DNA of 64,000 bases, taken from the NCBI GenBank assembly GCA_028583605.1, contig CM053333.1, positions 10,076,638-10,140,637 of the forward strand. Direction: 5' to 3'. The position numbers and the translations under genes were made by a program. Positions 1 through 11,829 of this stretch are shown one piece after another. The stretch is from Dastarcus helophoroides. Its lineage: Eukaryota; Arthropoda; Insecta; Coleoptera; Bothrideridae. Position 1 is the first letter of the stretch. Every line of letters begins with the position of its first letter. Below the pieces are notes generated by a model that had not been told where the DNA came from, made no database searches, and saw only the letters and a program-made list of their open reading frames with translations.

Positions 1-1163
1 CTGAAAAAATTCAGTGGCAATATAATAATAATTAATTAATCAATAAATAATTGATCACCTTTGATAAATATTTTTCTGTCAGTCGAACCCGTAAAAGTCA
101 AAAATAATTATTTATGGGGAGGCGGTTAGTTCTACATTTTGTATATTAATAGCTAAGCGGTTGAAATAACGCAGGCAAGAGGGGACTTTTTTTAAATTAG
201 ATGGCGAAAACCTTCATTAACATTAATAAACGGCATAAAAATTAATTAAACAATACCAATAAAAAAGGTGAATATTAAGGTCTAAAATTTTTATCTAAAT
301 AAAACTATTCAATTTTTCTTTTCTTTAAATATCTGATTTTCATCAAAACGTGGATTTAAAAAATTGAAAATAAAAACATTTTAAACATTAACATGAATTT
401 TAAATGAAAACTAAAAATTTATTATTTTATTATTATTATTATTTTTATAAAATGAGAAGATTATTTAAATGTTAGATAAATATCATAAACTTTTAATTTT
501 AAATTGAAATCAAGCTCAATCAAATCAAAAGTAAATTTTAAAAAAGAAAAAAGAAATAAATTTTAAAAAACCGAAAATTAAATTTAAAAATAAATGTCAA
601 AAATTTAAATTTTTAATAAAATTTAGTAAATTGTATTTTAAATAAAAACTACAAAATCAAATTTAAAAATAATGATAATAAAAATCACAGAATTAAGTAT
701 TAAATCCTACCCAAGAATAATAAAAATGTGAATTTTGAAATCTATAAAGTTACATTTTAAATAACAATCAGAAAATTAAATATTAAATAAAGTGATCGTT
801 GGATCCAGTTTATTAATTTGATTTAAGGAAAGTGTTGAATGATTTGAATAGTTGTTGATTTATTGTTTTTTAATTTCATCATTATTTTATTATCGAGCCA
901 TCAAAACAAAAAAAAACTTTGATAATTTATATGCATAATTGTTTATCATCTAATAGCCAAAAGGACTGTCAGTTTTAGTAGACAGGGCGGCATCAAACTT
1001 GATTGCTTTACCATCTCTTAATGATTCAAGTGAAAGTAGAAACGATTCAAAAGTAAATTTGAAAATTGCCCAGAAACCCAAACTCCAGCTTTTCCTTAAT
1101 AATTCTAATATATTTGCCAACATGTTGCCCACAAGGTTAATGTAGAATTGTCTTTTGTTATAG
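1..1163. other. Upstream patched intron, no exon seen
   Basis: Very AT-rich. A less AT-rich patch at 950-1130 has an open minus-strand frame (FWAIFKFTFESFLLSLESL) that I cannot assign. Earlier patched exons must lie left of the window. Confidence 0.6.
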
Positions 1164-1687
1164 GGCAAAGCTAGCGGAGACCGGGGAATCCTGTGGGTCC
1201 GTGCCCAGACCCAGCACCACCTGCGCTCACTAGGAACCATCCTAGACACCCACGCGGGCAAATTCCTCTTCGTGAGCATCCTTGCTATCGCCACCTTCTC
1301 CGTCGGTTTGAAGAGCATGACCCTTCACACGGACATCGAACTACTCTGGGCCGAACCGACTTCCCAAGAGACAGCTTCTCCGGAAATGCTCTCGACGCAT
1401 CAGATGATAATACAAACTTCCGCTGATCCAGACGCTGATCTCCTTCACACCCATGGTTTGTTGGAACACTTGAATTTAGTACAAAAAGCTACTCAGGTCA
1501 CTGTTAATATGTTCGATATCACTTGGAGGTTGAAAGACTTCTGTCAGTCGCCGAGTATACCGAATTTCGACGCGCACTATATCGAGCAGATGTTTGAGAA
1601 TATGATGCCTTGCTCCATCGCTACTCCATTGGACTGCTTCTGGGAGGGATCTAAGTTGTTAGGGCCGGATTACCCCGTCTACATCCC
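1164..1687 (+). CDS. ptc: patched exon: TM1 and first part of extracellular domain 1
   Basis: The acceptor is the AG at 1162-1163 and the donor is GTAAGT at 1688. It reads in frame from GKASG through a hydrophobic segment (FLFVSILAIATFSVG) to LDCFWEGSKL, the conserved start of Patched extracellular domain 1. The exon ends with two bases of a split proline codon. Phase 0 at its 5' edge is assumed from alignment. Confidence 0.9.
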
Positions 1688-4600
1688 GTAAGTGTAAAAG
1701 CAGAATAAATTATTATTATTGTTGAGCGTGTCACGGCGCCTATGATGTATTTTTTTGGCTTTATTCCGTGTTTATCTGGAAATAAGTGATGAGCGTAATC
1801 AATCTGCAGATGAGTAGTCTGCAGTTGAGGTATCTACAGATGACTAGCCTGCGGTTAAGGAACCTGCAGATGAGCAATCTACAGTTGAGTAATCTGTAGT
1901 TGAGTAATCTGCAGTTAAGTAGTCTGCAGTTGAGTAATCAGCACAGGTAAGCAATCTGCAGGTGAAAGAAGGGATCCTTTTTTAAAAGGCCAATTTTCCT
2001 CGTTTTTTACTTTATTAACATTTATTTATTTATTTTGATTTAAATTTTGGGACTTAATTTTTCGCTGTCATTTAGAACTTATATTTTTTAATTTGCATTT
2101 AAAATTTAATTTTCTGGTTTTTATTACAAAAGTTGGCGCCCCCAAAATTTTCGTACCACTCTTGTCGGGAAAAAATTTTAAATGAAAACCAGGAAACTAA
2201 CTTTAAATGAGAACTAGGAAACTAACTTTAAATGAAACTAGGAAATCAGTGGGAAACAAATAAAGTTTGAATGAAAACTATAAAATTAAATTTTAAATGC
2301 AAGTAGAAAATTCAATAAAGCCAAGAATTTAAATAAATACAAAAAATAAACCAAAAGCGGGTAATAAAGCTTTGTTCAAAATTAGAAAATTAAACTTTAA
2401 ATGATAATAAAAAACAAATTTCAATTCAAATTAAATTTAAAAAAATAATTAATTCGATTGTGTTCCTAATTTTTCAAGTAATAAATAAGTCTCAGGTAAA
2501 AAGTTATGAATTAAATTTTAAACAACAATAAAAAACAAATCACTAATGAAAATTAAGGAGTTACAGTTTAACTAAAAATTAGAAAATTAAATTTTAAATA
2601 AAATTAGAAATAATCTATTCGAGTGGTCCCTATTTTTTCAAAGAATAACGAAGAGGAATGCGCCAGTCTTTGGATTTCGTGCGGGACTATTTGCAACTAA
2701 GTGTATAACAGTACACTTACTGATTTTCTTAACAAGTTTTTAAACACCGCCGCGCCAAGTTCCATGACCTATCAGTAATAAGCGATACTTAATAGCATGT
2801 CAGTTCCTGTATAATTAATATTGGCAAATATCATCGATATGAATGACATTGATGTATGGGATTTACTATTTTAAAAAGATCATTAGCGATCGCCATTGCT
2901 GATATTCTGATGTCGCAGGAGGCTTTTCTCATTGCTTGTGACAATACAAATGACTAAAAAGGACGAATTTAGACTTCGTTTTTTAGATTTTTATTGATCG
3001 CTAATTTTGAGGACGCAGTCAAGAGTATTTGCCAGGCCGCTGCATATGTAGCTACGCCACTGTTTAGTGATTTTGTGGTGTCCTCAGTGGCGGATCATCC
3101 ATAAGGCAAACTAGGGGCGCAAGAGGGCGCGCTCGAGAGCGCATTTCCTTTTTGTTGGTTGTGAGGGGCACCCATACAACACTTGCCTAGGGCGCTGTCA
3201 AGATTTCATCCGCTTCTGGGCCTCCTGTCAGTCTTTCATTTTATTAAGCGCGATCTCTTTAAAAGTGAGGGCCTTAGACCTTTTTTAGGATGTGAGAAAT
3301 ATCCAACTGGGTTCTTACACAAACACAGTGGTGTCTTGTGCCTTTTATAAACGAGGAAATGAAAAAAAAACAACAGCAAATATGATCAGATAAAATAGCT
3401 CAAATCCCTTGAAATAAATTATTAAAATTTTACTTTCAATTGTAAGGTGTTAATAAATTCTGTTTCTCTTTTTATTACGCTAAAAACTGTCCCCTTTATT
3501 TAAAATTAAGAATAAATGCGAAATTTCTAGAAAAAAAATGCCGTTAGAGCAAAAATGTTGCAAAAAATTAAAATTTTAACTTTAAATCGAAGCTCTAAAG
3601 CACTGAACTTAAATCGAATAATGAAAATCGAGAATTCCAGAAATTATTTATAATGATTTTAATAAAATCCAAATTTTGATATTCCCAAAACTCAGAATTT
3701 TGAGAAAAAACGTTCTAATTTTTAAAAAACGTTCTAATTTGTAAAAAACTTGAAAACCAAGTACTAGATTTAACTCAAAATTTCGATTTTAAATCGGAAA
3801 TTAAAAAAAAAACGTTTAAGTTTTAAGTTCGCAAAATTAAATAAAAAAAATTGAAATTTAGAGAAAAACCTCAAAACTTATAACAAAGTATTCTTGAATT
3901 ATCCAGTTTAAAATCTAAACATGCAATATTAAGAAAAAAATCCAAACGTTAAGAACAACTTCAAAGTTATCTAAACAAGCTGATTTTTAACACGAAATCT
4001 TAAGAAAATCATCGAAATTTCGAGTTTAAATTTGAAATTTAGCGAATTAGATGATTCAGGGAGTTTCAATAAATTGTTTATTTTAATTTCGATATTTTAG
4101 GCTTTCAGTTTGGAAGAAAACTCGAGATTTTGGAAGAAACCAAATTTATAAAAAAAATGTTGCAAAATTTCCAATATTTGATCAGATATTCAAAAACTGT
4201 TAAAAAAAGTCGAGAATTTCGAAATTAGAGAGGAGGTTTTAAGAACTTTTTTTAATAAATTGAATTTTTGAAAAATCGAAATTTATGCCCTTTTTATGTA
4301 AAAACTAAAAAATTCCAAATCTGAAGTGGGGACTTTCAGGAACAGTAACAGTTAAAAAAAATCGAAATTTCTCTTCTTTTCGTTCATAGTTCCAAAATTT
4401 ATAGAAAAAGTCGAAATTAAAATAAAATGTTTGTTAATAAATTTTACTTTTTTGGAATTTTGCAATTTTTCTCGAAGTTCGTAATGTAAACTAGCATTTT
4501 TATAGCTCTTTTTTCTAAAATTGGGACTTCAAACTCGACATGTCGAGTTTTTCTAAAATTTGTAACGTCTTTCTCTCGAGATTGGTGTTTAATGTCAAAA

Positions 4601-7600
4601 TTTCGCCTTGATCGCCACTTTCCATTTATACTCGCACTTAAATTACAAAAATTGGGAATTTTGATAAAAATTAGAATATTTTGAGACATTGTTATGAATG
4701 AATTCATTTTTTTTTTGAAATTTTATTGACTCGAAACGTAAGACTTTTTTGAAACTTGCCAATTTAGATTTTCTTCTCCAAAATTTCACAATTAAACTCG
4801 AAATTAAAAATAAGAAATAAAAACTGCAAAACTTCAAAGTCAAACTCAGAATTTTGAGGAAACATTCAAAATTTGGAAAAAAACTCGAAATGTACAGGGA
4901 TGTGTCATTAATGTGTCCATGGTCTCTAGAACGCAAACGAAAAGATATAGAAAAAATTATACGACATTACAGGAATGTAACGAGGCATTTAGAATTGGGT
5001 AGTCAATACATTTTTTTTTCTTGAATAAAACACCCTCTATATTATTGTCACCTCTTATAAGAGTATTTCAGTCGTAGTACAAGGATGCCAAGTTTTTTAT
5101 GCGCCTTTGCATAAGAAGCATTTAATCCATTAAAAGTTGTTCTCTCCTTTTGCTTATGTGCTACAAACCACGGACAATTAATGGCTTACCATGTATATAA
5201 AAAGGTCATCAAATTCTAAAATGTTTGCTCAAAATACGAATATTCGACTTTTTTCTAGGAATCCAAAAATGTCTGGTAAAAGCCGAAACTTTGGTAACAT
5301 TTTTGATATTTTATTTTATTTTTCAGAATTCCGAAATTGTTATGTTTTTTACATTTTAAGCTGAAATTTGTGTGTAGAATTTTTCTGGCAATGTTAAGCT
5401 CTTTTCGAAGTTAGGCTTTAGTTTCCAATTTTCGACTTTTTTTCCCGAAATTTTAAACTTGAATTTAAACAACTGCAACATTTTAAGTTACAACCAGGTT
5501 ATGCACTAAAGGCATAACGGTCCCTAGTGTGATGAGGTCAAAGAAAGCCGAAACCCGTCTACCGTTGTTGGTTGTCAATATTTTCAACTGTAACACGTTC
5601 GATTGTTTCATTAGAGAACACTTAATTGAAATTTTGAGCCTGAAATTTCGAAATAAATATTGAACATGCTCTCGCGTGAAAATGGGGTTTTAAAATAAAA
5701 AATATTATGTGCTTGCTCTGCAAAAACACACTCATTTTTAAAGGGGTCCGAGATGGCTCATTCATTACATTTCGGCGCCTCCCATTGCGATGCCCTAGGA
5801 CTGCTTTTTAATGTCTATTTAAAATAAAAATTTTCGTGACGATGTAGACTGAGGTAATTTGAATTCGTGCCAAAGCTGAATTTTGTTGCAGCGGGATAGG
5901 CAACCACGTAAAATGGACGAACCTGAACCCGGCGGAACTCGTCGCTAAAATCAAGGAAAAGCAGGCCATGTTCGACTACCATTCCCTGGAGAGCTACCTA
6001 AAGCGTGCCGGGATCAGCACCGGCTACCAGGAGAAACCGTGCTTGAACCCCATGGACGACGAGTGTCCCACGTCAGCCCCGAATTTCAATTCGACCAGGA
6101 AGCTGGATGTCGGGGCGGAATTGACCAGTGGTTGTTACGGTTTTGCCGCAAAATACATGCACTGGCCCGAGGATTTGATAGTCGGTGGTGTTTCGAAAAA
6201 TAAATCTGGTCATATTAAGCAAGCCAAAGCATTACAAACTGTTGTACAATTGATGGGGGAGCACGAGGTTTTTGAATTTTGGTCTGGGCACTATAAAGTC
6301 CACCATATCGGGTGGAACAGGGAAAAGGCTTCCGTAGTGCTCAACGCGTGGCAGAGGAGATTCGCGCAGGTGAGCTTATGAAACTTATTTTATTATTAGC
6401 CGTAAGCACATAAAATTTAAATTAGGGACGACTTTATAGGTAAATAAGAAATGTTCGGCACCGTTGTCACATGTTAATCTTTTAGAGCGGGATTTTTTAT
6501 GTTCGAGGAAAGAGTGACGGGTTTTAAATGTTTCACAACAAAGTGAATTGAAATTGAATCGTTAAGTATTAAAATCTCACACTTGGAACGCTTGGACCAC
6601 CCACAACGAAGTAAATAGTTCTTCCACCATTTAAAAATGCTCCGCCATTTATCTTTACATTTATCTTTACCTTTATCTTTACCTTTATGGACCGTACATT
6701 ACGTTTCGACTTGTGCGTTTTCCGTTGCCACGATATATTTTCACCATAAATATTTTTGTTCCACTCTATCAGTTTCAGTCAGTTACAAAAGCAACATTGA
6801 AAACAGATGTTAGTGAAAAATGCACGAATCGTATACTCGCCCCAAAATAATTTCAATTAATTAAAGGAAGGCGTTCTCTAGCACACTAAATACGATAATA
6901 AAGCAAATCGATTGTCAATAAATTCGTCAAAAGTTTTAATTGCAAATTTTGACAACTTTATAAAACAGTTGATAGTTGAACCGTTTATTTCTTGAAATTA
7001 GACAATATTCATACTTCAATTGTATTAATAATAAAAAATCAACCGATCCACTTCACCACAAAAGTATTTCAAAATTGTGTCAGGCTAAAACTACCACAAC
7101 ATTTTTAAATTTTAAATGAACATTACATAATTAATTCTGATTAAAAATCAGAAAATCGAATTTTATATATATTTATATATATTTCAGTGAAAACTAGAGA
7201 ATTAATTATTAAAAAACGTTTTTTCATTAAAAAACATATACAGGGTGTTGCGATTTCCATTGAGTCACATTCATATCGCGATTATTTGAAATTGAAAGAA
7301 CAGAAAAATAAACTCAATGAAAACTAGAAAATTAATATTAAATGATTTTTTTGTAATTTTTTTTGAAAAAACATATGGAGGGTGTTACACATTGCATTGA
7401 ACCACAATGTCCTGGTTATTTAAAATAGAAATATTAATTTTTTTTTTAATTTTATTTGAATTATGTCTATTGTTCTGGAACAAAAACTGGAATGAAACAC
7501 GTTTTTCAATTATTCAATATGATGTCAACACATTTTGCTTTCGAACACTTCACTTTTTAAATGTATTTTCAGAGTTTCCCTTTTCGTAAATATCTACCAC

Positions 7601-10600
7601 TGAAGTTAAAAATAAAGAATATGCTTGAAGATGACTTATTCGATCAAAGGTTCGGAATTTTGGTTAAAAAAAAATTGCATTTTCTTAACCTTTCTATTGT
7701 AGCGGGAAACGAACCCCTAATTCTCATTTTCATTTTTGAAATTTCCCTTTTTAAAAAAAAAATAATTTCAAGGGTGTTTCGTCATCTACAGAAATCCCAT
7801 GTTACGTTTAAAGATACAAAATAGCCAAATCCGTTTAAATTCGGCGTAAATTTGAATTGTGAAAAATTTATTTTTTTGTTTGTTTTTTAAAAGTTGCGTC
7901 CGCTCTCCTCCAACAAAAATAAACCATTGCAGTGAAACAATATTCACACGTCTTATTACATAATTCACATTTTGTTTAAAAAAATTTCATTGTTTTTAAA
8001 TCAAAAATTTACTAAATTTTTATTTTTTTATTTTTCAGGAGGTGGAAAAGTTGAAAAACAACAAAAGTCCATCTACGTATTTATTTATGACATTTTCAAC
8101 CGCGAATTTGAACAGAATCCTGAAAGAACACTCAAAAACCGACATTTTCAAACTAGGAATTGTCCTGGCCGTCGTGACGCTATACAGCTGGTTCGTTCAT
8201 TCCAGCTTGGCGGCCATCGGTGTCATCATGCTAGCAGCCTCCTCTGCAGCAGCCCTAGGCGTATGCAGCCTCCTCGGCCTACCAATAAACCTCTTAAGTA
8301 CACACGTGTTACCCTTCATATCAGTCGGCCTCTCCATCAGAGAGATGCTAATCATTCTAACCCTCCAATCCAGAAACGTATCACCTCCCGAGATCCTCCA
8401 ACGAGCCGGTCCCATAATAATCTTAACGGCGTTCGTAAACTGCACAACGGTGTTAGCTGCCGCCATTTTCCCCATACCAGCACTGCGAGTTTTCTGCCTT
8501 CAGTGTGCCGTTACAATGGTCTTCCATGGGGCAACGCTACTGATCGTTTTTCCATCGCTTTTGGCACTGCACCAGCGCTGTCAAAAGGCCGCGGTCCCCT
8601 GCTTCAGGCCGCAAGGGAAAATTATCGCGGGCAACAACAATAACAACGAAGCGGATGCGGTAAGTTAATCGGGCGCCCCCCAAAATCAAGATTTACCTAC
8701 GGACTTTGGTGCCTCGATTGCAATTTTCCCTTTCATTGTTCTAAAATGTTGACCTTTAACTTCGAAATCTAATACCATTTTTGGGTTTTATCAAGTTTTT
8801 AACCATGATTTGAAATAAAAAAATCGGAAACCCAGAATTTTGGGAAAAGTCAATATTTTTAGAAACCGTTTTAATTTTTATGTTTAAAGCCGAAATTTTA
8901 GGAAAGAGGTCCATATTACTTTTAGAAAAAAAGATGTCCCTAAATTTTTGGAACCAAATTTGCAATTACATATTATTTTGTTTCTTAACTTTTCCTTTCA
9001 AATTCAAAATTTGGACTTTCTCCATGCTTTTTGTGTTTTTTTCTAGAAATTTTGCTTTTTTTCTCAAATTTCACATCGAAATTGATAACAATCGTTTTGA
9101 AGGTTTTGAAAAAATCAACCAAAATTTCTAGAAAATGCAATATGAAACGAGTGCATCCTAAAGGCGGATCACATCAATAAAAATTTGTTATATTTGACTC
9201 AAATAGTGAGTTTATGTCCACGGCTTTTGCCTTATACAGTAGACTCCCGCCAAAGTTGCGCTCACCGTATTGGATCGACCGTTAAAGTTGCTACTCCCCG
9301 TTATCCCTACCACTGTCGAAAAATATTGCTCCTTGCGCGGTTGAGTGGGTTATTCATAAGTGGCGCTAAAACTCTGAAGTCCAATTCGTTGTTCGAAAAT
9401 TAGGTAAGGGAATATCCGCGCAACTTTAACGATCTTATCCTGACAAATTTAACGAGCGTGCAACTTTAATGGGCGCAACTTTAGCGGGATACGACTGTAG
9501 TCAAAGGTTTTGCACTGCATTTGACGAGTTTACGATTCACACTAACGAATTGGGTGATACAACACACAAAATATCTATTAACACCACAAAATCATTGACA
9601 TTTTTTAAATCTCAAAGTACAACCCAAATTTTTATTGATGTGGATCCAGCTTAACGATAATTAATTATCTTTCCGTTTCTTAAACGTGTAGAATTTGATG
9701 GTCATCCCCCCCGATCTTTCTCTCTCCTCATCTTCCTTCCGCCTACTACTACTCTTCAGATTTCTCACAAGACACAATCGAGTCCAAACCCAAAAGAACA
9801 ACGCGTGATTTTAAAGTTGCTATTTTTATTTCAGGAGACCGGGACGAATTTACTGACGTCAGAGACTATTTGTCATCAAAAGAAAAGCTGCTTATTGTGG
9901 ATAATGAATCAATATTTATCTACTGTGATTTTCAAAACATTTATTAGGGTAATTTTGTGCCTAACGTACGGGATTTTCGTAATATTCTGCGTTTACAACG
10001 GACTTAAGCTAATATTCGACGTGAGGTTATCGACGTTTTTACCAAAAGACACCCAAGAGTACAAATATTTAGACGCACAAAATAAATACTTCGGATTTTA
10101 TAATTTTTATCTGGTGACTACAGAATTCGAGTACCCGTTAAATCAGCCGCTTTTGTACGAGTACCATTCGTCATTGACGACCGTCCCTCACGTTTTGAAA
10201 GATTCGAACGGCGGGTTGAGTCTTAACGATTTCTGGTTGGAAAACTTCAGGGACTATTTGCTAGATTTACAGGAAGAATTCGACGTTAATAAGAACAGTC
10301 ACTGCTTTAATAACGAGAAATGGTTTCCAAACGCGACCGAAAAGGCGGTTCTCGCCTTTAAACTGTTGGCCCAAACAGGAGTCGTCGAATTTCCAGTCGA
10401 TAAGAGCCAACTCTTTAAGAAAAGACTGGTTAGCAATGGTATTATAGACCCTAAAGCTTTCTACAATTATTTATCAGTTTGGAATAGCAATGACCACATT
10501 TCGTACTCTAGTTCGCAAGCAAATTTAACTCCGAAACCGTTCCAGTATTTTAGTTCCAAGGCGGAATTCGATTTGAAGATACCAAAATCGCAACCGCTGG

Positions 10601-11646
10601 TTTACGCGCAAATGCCTTTTTACTTAAAAAATTTGAAAACCACGAGAAATATCATTAACTCTCTTAAGCAAATTAAAGATATATCAGAGGAGTTTAATAG
10701 CCGCGGGTTAAAGAATTATCCCGTTGGCCTCATCTTCGCATATTTTAACCAGTTTCTCCTATTGGACCGACTGCTGGCGATCCAGTTCGTTCTAACTTTG
10801 GTAGCGGCGGCTCTGCTGTGTTGCGCCTTAATCCAGTGGACTAAATTGTGGTGTCCCGCCTTGAGTACTGTAATTTGCATGTTGCTGTTATGCTTTAGTA
10901 ACATAAACGCCCTAACGGGCACCGTAGCTGCACTACACTTCATTATTGTGAGTCGAAACGTTTTACTTATAACCACTGGCTTCCTAAGCGCCCTAGGAAG
11001 CAGAGAACGACGACTGAGAATGTCCTTGGAAATCAACACTGAAGCCATCGTAAAAGGCGACTTCGGTCTCTTCGTCTGCATGGCAGTATTAGTTACCTCC
11101 CAATTTGAATTCATCCAGTATCATATATTCAGCACCCTCCTCATTTCAGTGACCGGCTCCCTAACCAACTCGCTAGTTTTCTACCCGATCATGCTAAGTT
11201 TAATCGGCCCCAAGTCCGAGCTTCAACCACTGGAGCATACTAACAGAATATCCACACCTCCACCCCCACCGCCGCCGGTGTCCACTCCCAAAACCCAAAC
11301 ATTCGCTTCCAAACCCAGCAAACGAGTCCCCACTACTAAGACGACGCGCGAACCCAGTCTTACCACTATAACGGAGGAAAGTTGCAATCAATCTATAGTG
11401 GTAGAGCCCCAAGTTACCGTCGAGTATAGTAGCCCCGAATCCAGCTCGACGGGTCCGTTCACGACCAAGGTGACCGCGACCGCTAACATAAAAGTCGAAC
11501 TGGTGGCTCCGGTTTATCGATCGAACAAATGCAGCAAGTGCCACAGATCAAAGTGTAAGCGGAAGCGGCAGCAGTGCAAATGTTGCAAAAACGACTCCGA
11601 TAATAGCGATAGTAGTGCAGAAACGGAGCCTTGCCCTAGCAGCTAA
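1164..11646 (+). CDS. ptc: Patched, Hedgehog receptor (3' part of gene, four exons)
   Basis: Exons 1164-1687, 5892-6369, 8039-8659 and 9835-11646 join in phase (2, 0, 0) to give 1144 residues plus stop. Patched is a 12-pass membrane protein that binds Hedgehog and represses Smoothened. Visible in order: TM1, a first extracellular domain with the family signature CFWEG and CYGFAAKYMHW, a sterol-sensing domain (TM2-6) with VLPF and PIPALR, TM7, a second extracellular domain (PKAFYNYLS, YAQMPFYL), TM8-12 and a cytoplasmic tail. The tail keeps insect Patched blocks: RISTP, SLTTITEE, QSIVV and TTKVTATANIKVEL. The start codon and N-terminal cytoplasmic part are missing, because no acceptable exon lies upstream of 1164 in the window. 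All donors are GTAAGT or GTGAGC. Oddities: the transport motif of TM4 reads G-L-S-I-R-E instead of GxxxDD, the central cytoplasmic loop is short, there is no PPxY motif, and the C-terminus is cysteine-rich. An ortholog is likely, though a diverged paralog is not excluded. Confidence 0.93.
1801..1963 (+). repeat. 15-bp minisatellite, about 11 units
   Basis: The consensus unit is CTGCAGTTGAGTAAT, repeated head to tail with point changes, in patched intron 1688-5891. Read in one frame it would give a leucine-rich LQLSN repeat, but a TAG interrupts it and no splice sites frame it, so it is taken as non-coding. Confidence 0.85.
3085..3218. mobile_element. Short decayed hAT-type MITE
   Basis: It begins CAGTGGCGGATC and ends with a degenerate inverted copy (ATCCGCTTCTG). 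It is flanked by GGTGTCCT on the left and GGCCTCCT on the right, an 8-bp duplication with two mismatches. It lies in a patched intron. A separate sequence ending CTACGCCACTG at about 3062 may be the end of another such element. Confidence 0.45.
3490..4920. repeat. Degenerate TCGAAATTT-type AT-rich repeats in patched intron
   Basis: Stretches such as AAAATTTCGATTTT and GTCGAAATTT recur irregularly in both orientations, separated by A or T runs. No coding signal is seen. The two minus-strand open frames here consist of repeat-derived low-complexity residues. Confidence 0.6.
5892..6369 (+). CDS. ptc: patched exon: rest of extracellular domain 1
   Basis: The acceptor TTGTTGCAG precedes 5892 and the donor GTGAGC starts at 6370. 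It begins by completing a proline codon, then GIGNHVKWTNLNP. It contains the conserved CPTSAPN and ELTSGCYGFAAKYMHW blocks and ends at AWQRRFAQ, all at the positions expected in Patched. Confidence 0.93.
6651..6690 (+). repeat. 12-bp tandem repeat (ATTTATCTTTAC-like)
   Basis: About three to four imperfect copies of a 12-base unit lie just downstream of a patched exon. This is probably neutral intronic simple sequence. Confidence 0.6.
8039..8659 (+). CDS. ptc: patched exon: sterol-sensing domain (TM2-6)
   Basis: The acceptor TTTTTCAG precedes 8039 and the donor GTAAGT starts at 8660, both in phase 0. Five hydrophobic segments include THVLPFISVGL and FPIPALRVFCLQ. The TM4 motif is G-L-S-I-R-E (Arg codon 8339-8341), where vertebrate Patched has GxxxDD. 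The exon ends with a short Asn-rich stretch in the cytoplasmic loop. Confidence 0.95.
9237..9497. mobile_element. pogo-like MITE
   Basis: It starts CAGTAGACTCCCGC and ends GCGGGATACGACTG, inside TA dinucleotides (9235-9236, 9498-9499). Sub-terminal AAAGTTGCGC blocks are also inverted. At 261 bp without a coding frame, it fits a Tc1/pogo-type non-autonomous element in the last patched intron. Confidence 0.7.
9835..11646 (+). CDS. ptc: patched terminal exon: TM7 to C-terminus
   Basis: The acceptor TATTTCAG precedes 9835 and the stop TAA is 11644-11646. It encodes TM7, extracellular domain 2 (KDSNGGLSLNDFW, LAQTGVVEFPVDKS, FYNYLS), TM8-12 and a tail of about 145 residues. The tail has a polyproline run, SLTTITEE, the VTATANIKVEL block and a final cluster of six Cys around KCSKCHRSKC. 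The TM10 GxxxE/H motif of vertebrate Patched is not recognisable (R915 and L replace the acidic and His positions by alignment). Confidence 0.95.
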   Translation, partial: ETGTNLLTSETICHQKKSCLLWIMNQYLSTVIFKTFIRVILCLTYGIFVIFCVYNGLKLIFDVRLSTFLPKDTQEYKYLDAQNKYFGFYNFYLVTTEFEYPLNQPLLYEYHSSLTTVPHVLKDSNGGLSLNDFWLENFRDYLLDLQEEFDVNKNSHCFNNEKWFPNATEKAVLAFKLLAQTGVVEFPVDKSQLFKKRLVSNGIIDPKAFYNYLSVWNSNDHISYSSSQANLTPKPFQYFSSKAEFDLKIPKSQPLVYAQMPFYLKNLKTTRNIINSLKQIKDISEEFNSRGLKNYPVGLIFAYFNQFLLLDRLLAIQFVLTLVAAALLCCALIQWTKLWCPALSTVICMLLLCFSNINALTGTVAALHFIIVSRNVLLITTGFLSALGSRERRLRMSLEINTEAIVKGDFGLFVCMAVLVTSQFEFIQYHIFSTLLISVTGSLTNSLVFYPIMLSLIGPKSELQPLEHTNRISTPPPPPPPVSTPKTQTFASKPSKRVPTTKTTREPSLTTITEESCNQSIVVEPQVTVEYSSPESSSTGPFTTKVTATANIKVELVAPVYRSNKCSKCHRSKCKRKRQQCKCCKNDSDNSDSSAETEPCPSS

Positions 11647-11789
11647 CGTTGTGTTACCAATTAAGAGATTTTGTAAAATATGTGTATATTTATTGCATAT
11701 ATGTATACCAGTAACCTATTTATTTAAAACCGCCATGTAAGATAGAACTAGGATTAATATGTCAGTGGTATTATTTATACTATTTTATA

Positions 11790-11795
11790 AATAAA
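11790..11795 (+). terminator. ptc: Polyadenylation signal of patched
   Basis: AATAAA lies 144 bp after the patched stop, the first such hexamer in an otherwise unremarkable 3' UTR. Confidence 0.7.
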
Positions 11796-11815
11796 GAATA
11801 TTTTTTAATTCGAAT

Positions 11816-11821
11816 TTTATT
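11816..11821 (-). terminator. Polyadenylation signal of the ACSBG gene
   Basis: AATAAA on the minus strand starts 9 bases after the TAG stop (11830-11832). Cleavage 10-30 bases further would place the mRNA end inside the patched 3' UTR. Confidence 0.6.
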
Positions 11822-11829
11822 TGGCACCT

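Noticed and set aside
7972..8643. 223-residue plus-strand frame overlapping the patched sterol-sensing exon
   Set aside because: Wrong frame; its content is a shift of the conserved sequence preceded by AT-rich intron.
11200..11544. 114-residue minus-strand open frame
   Set aside because: It lies opposite the patched tail, whose plus-strand frame is clearly conserved.
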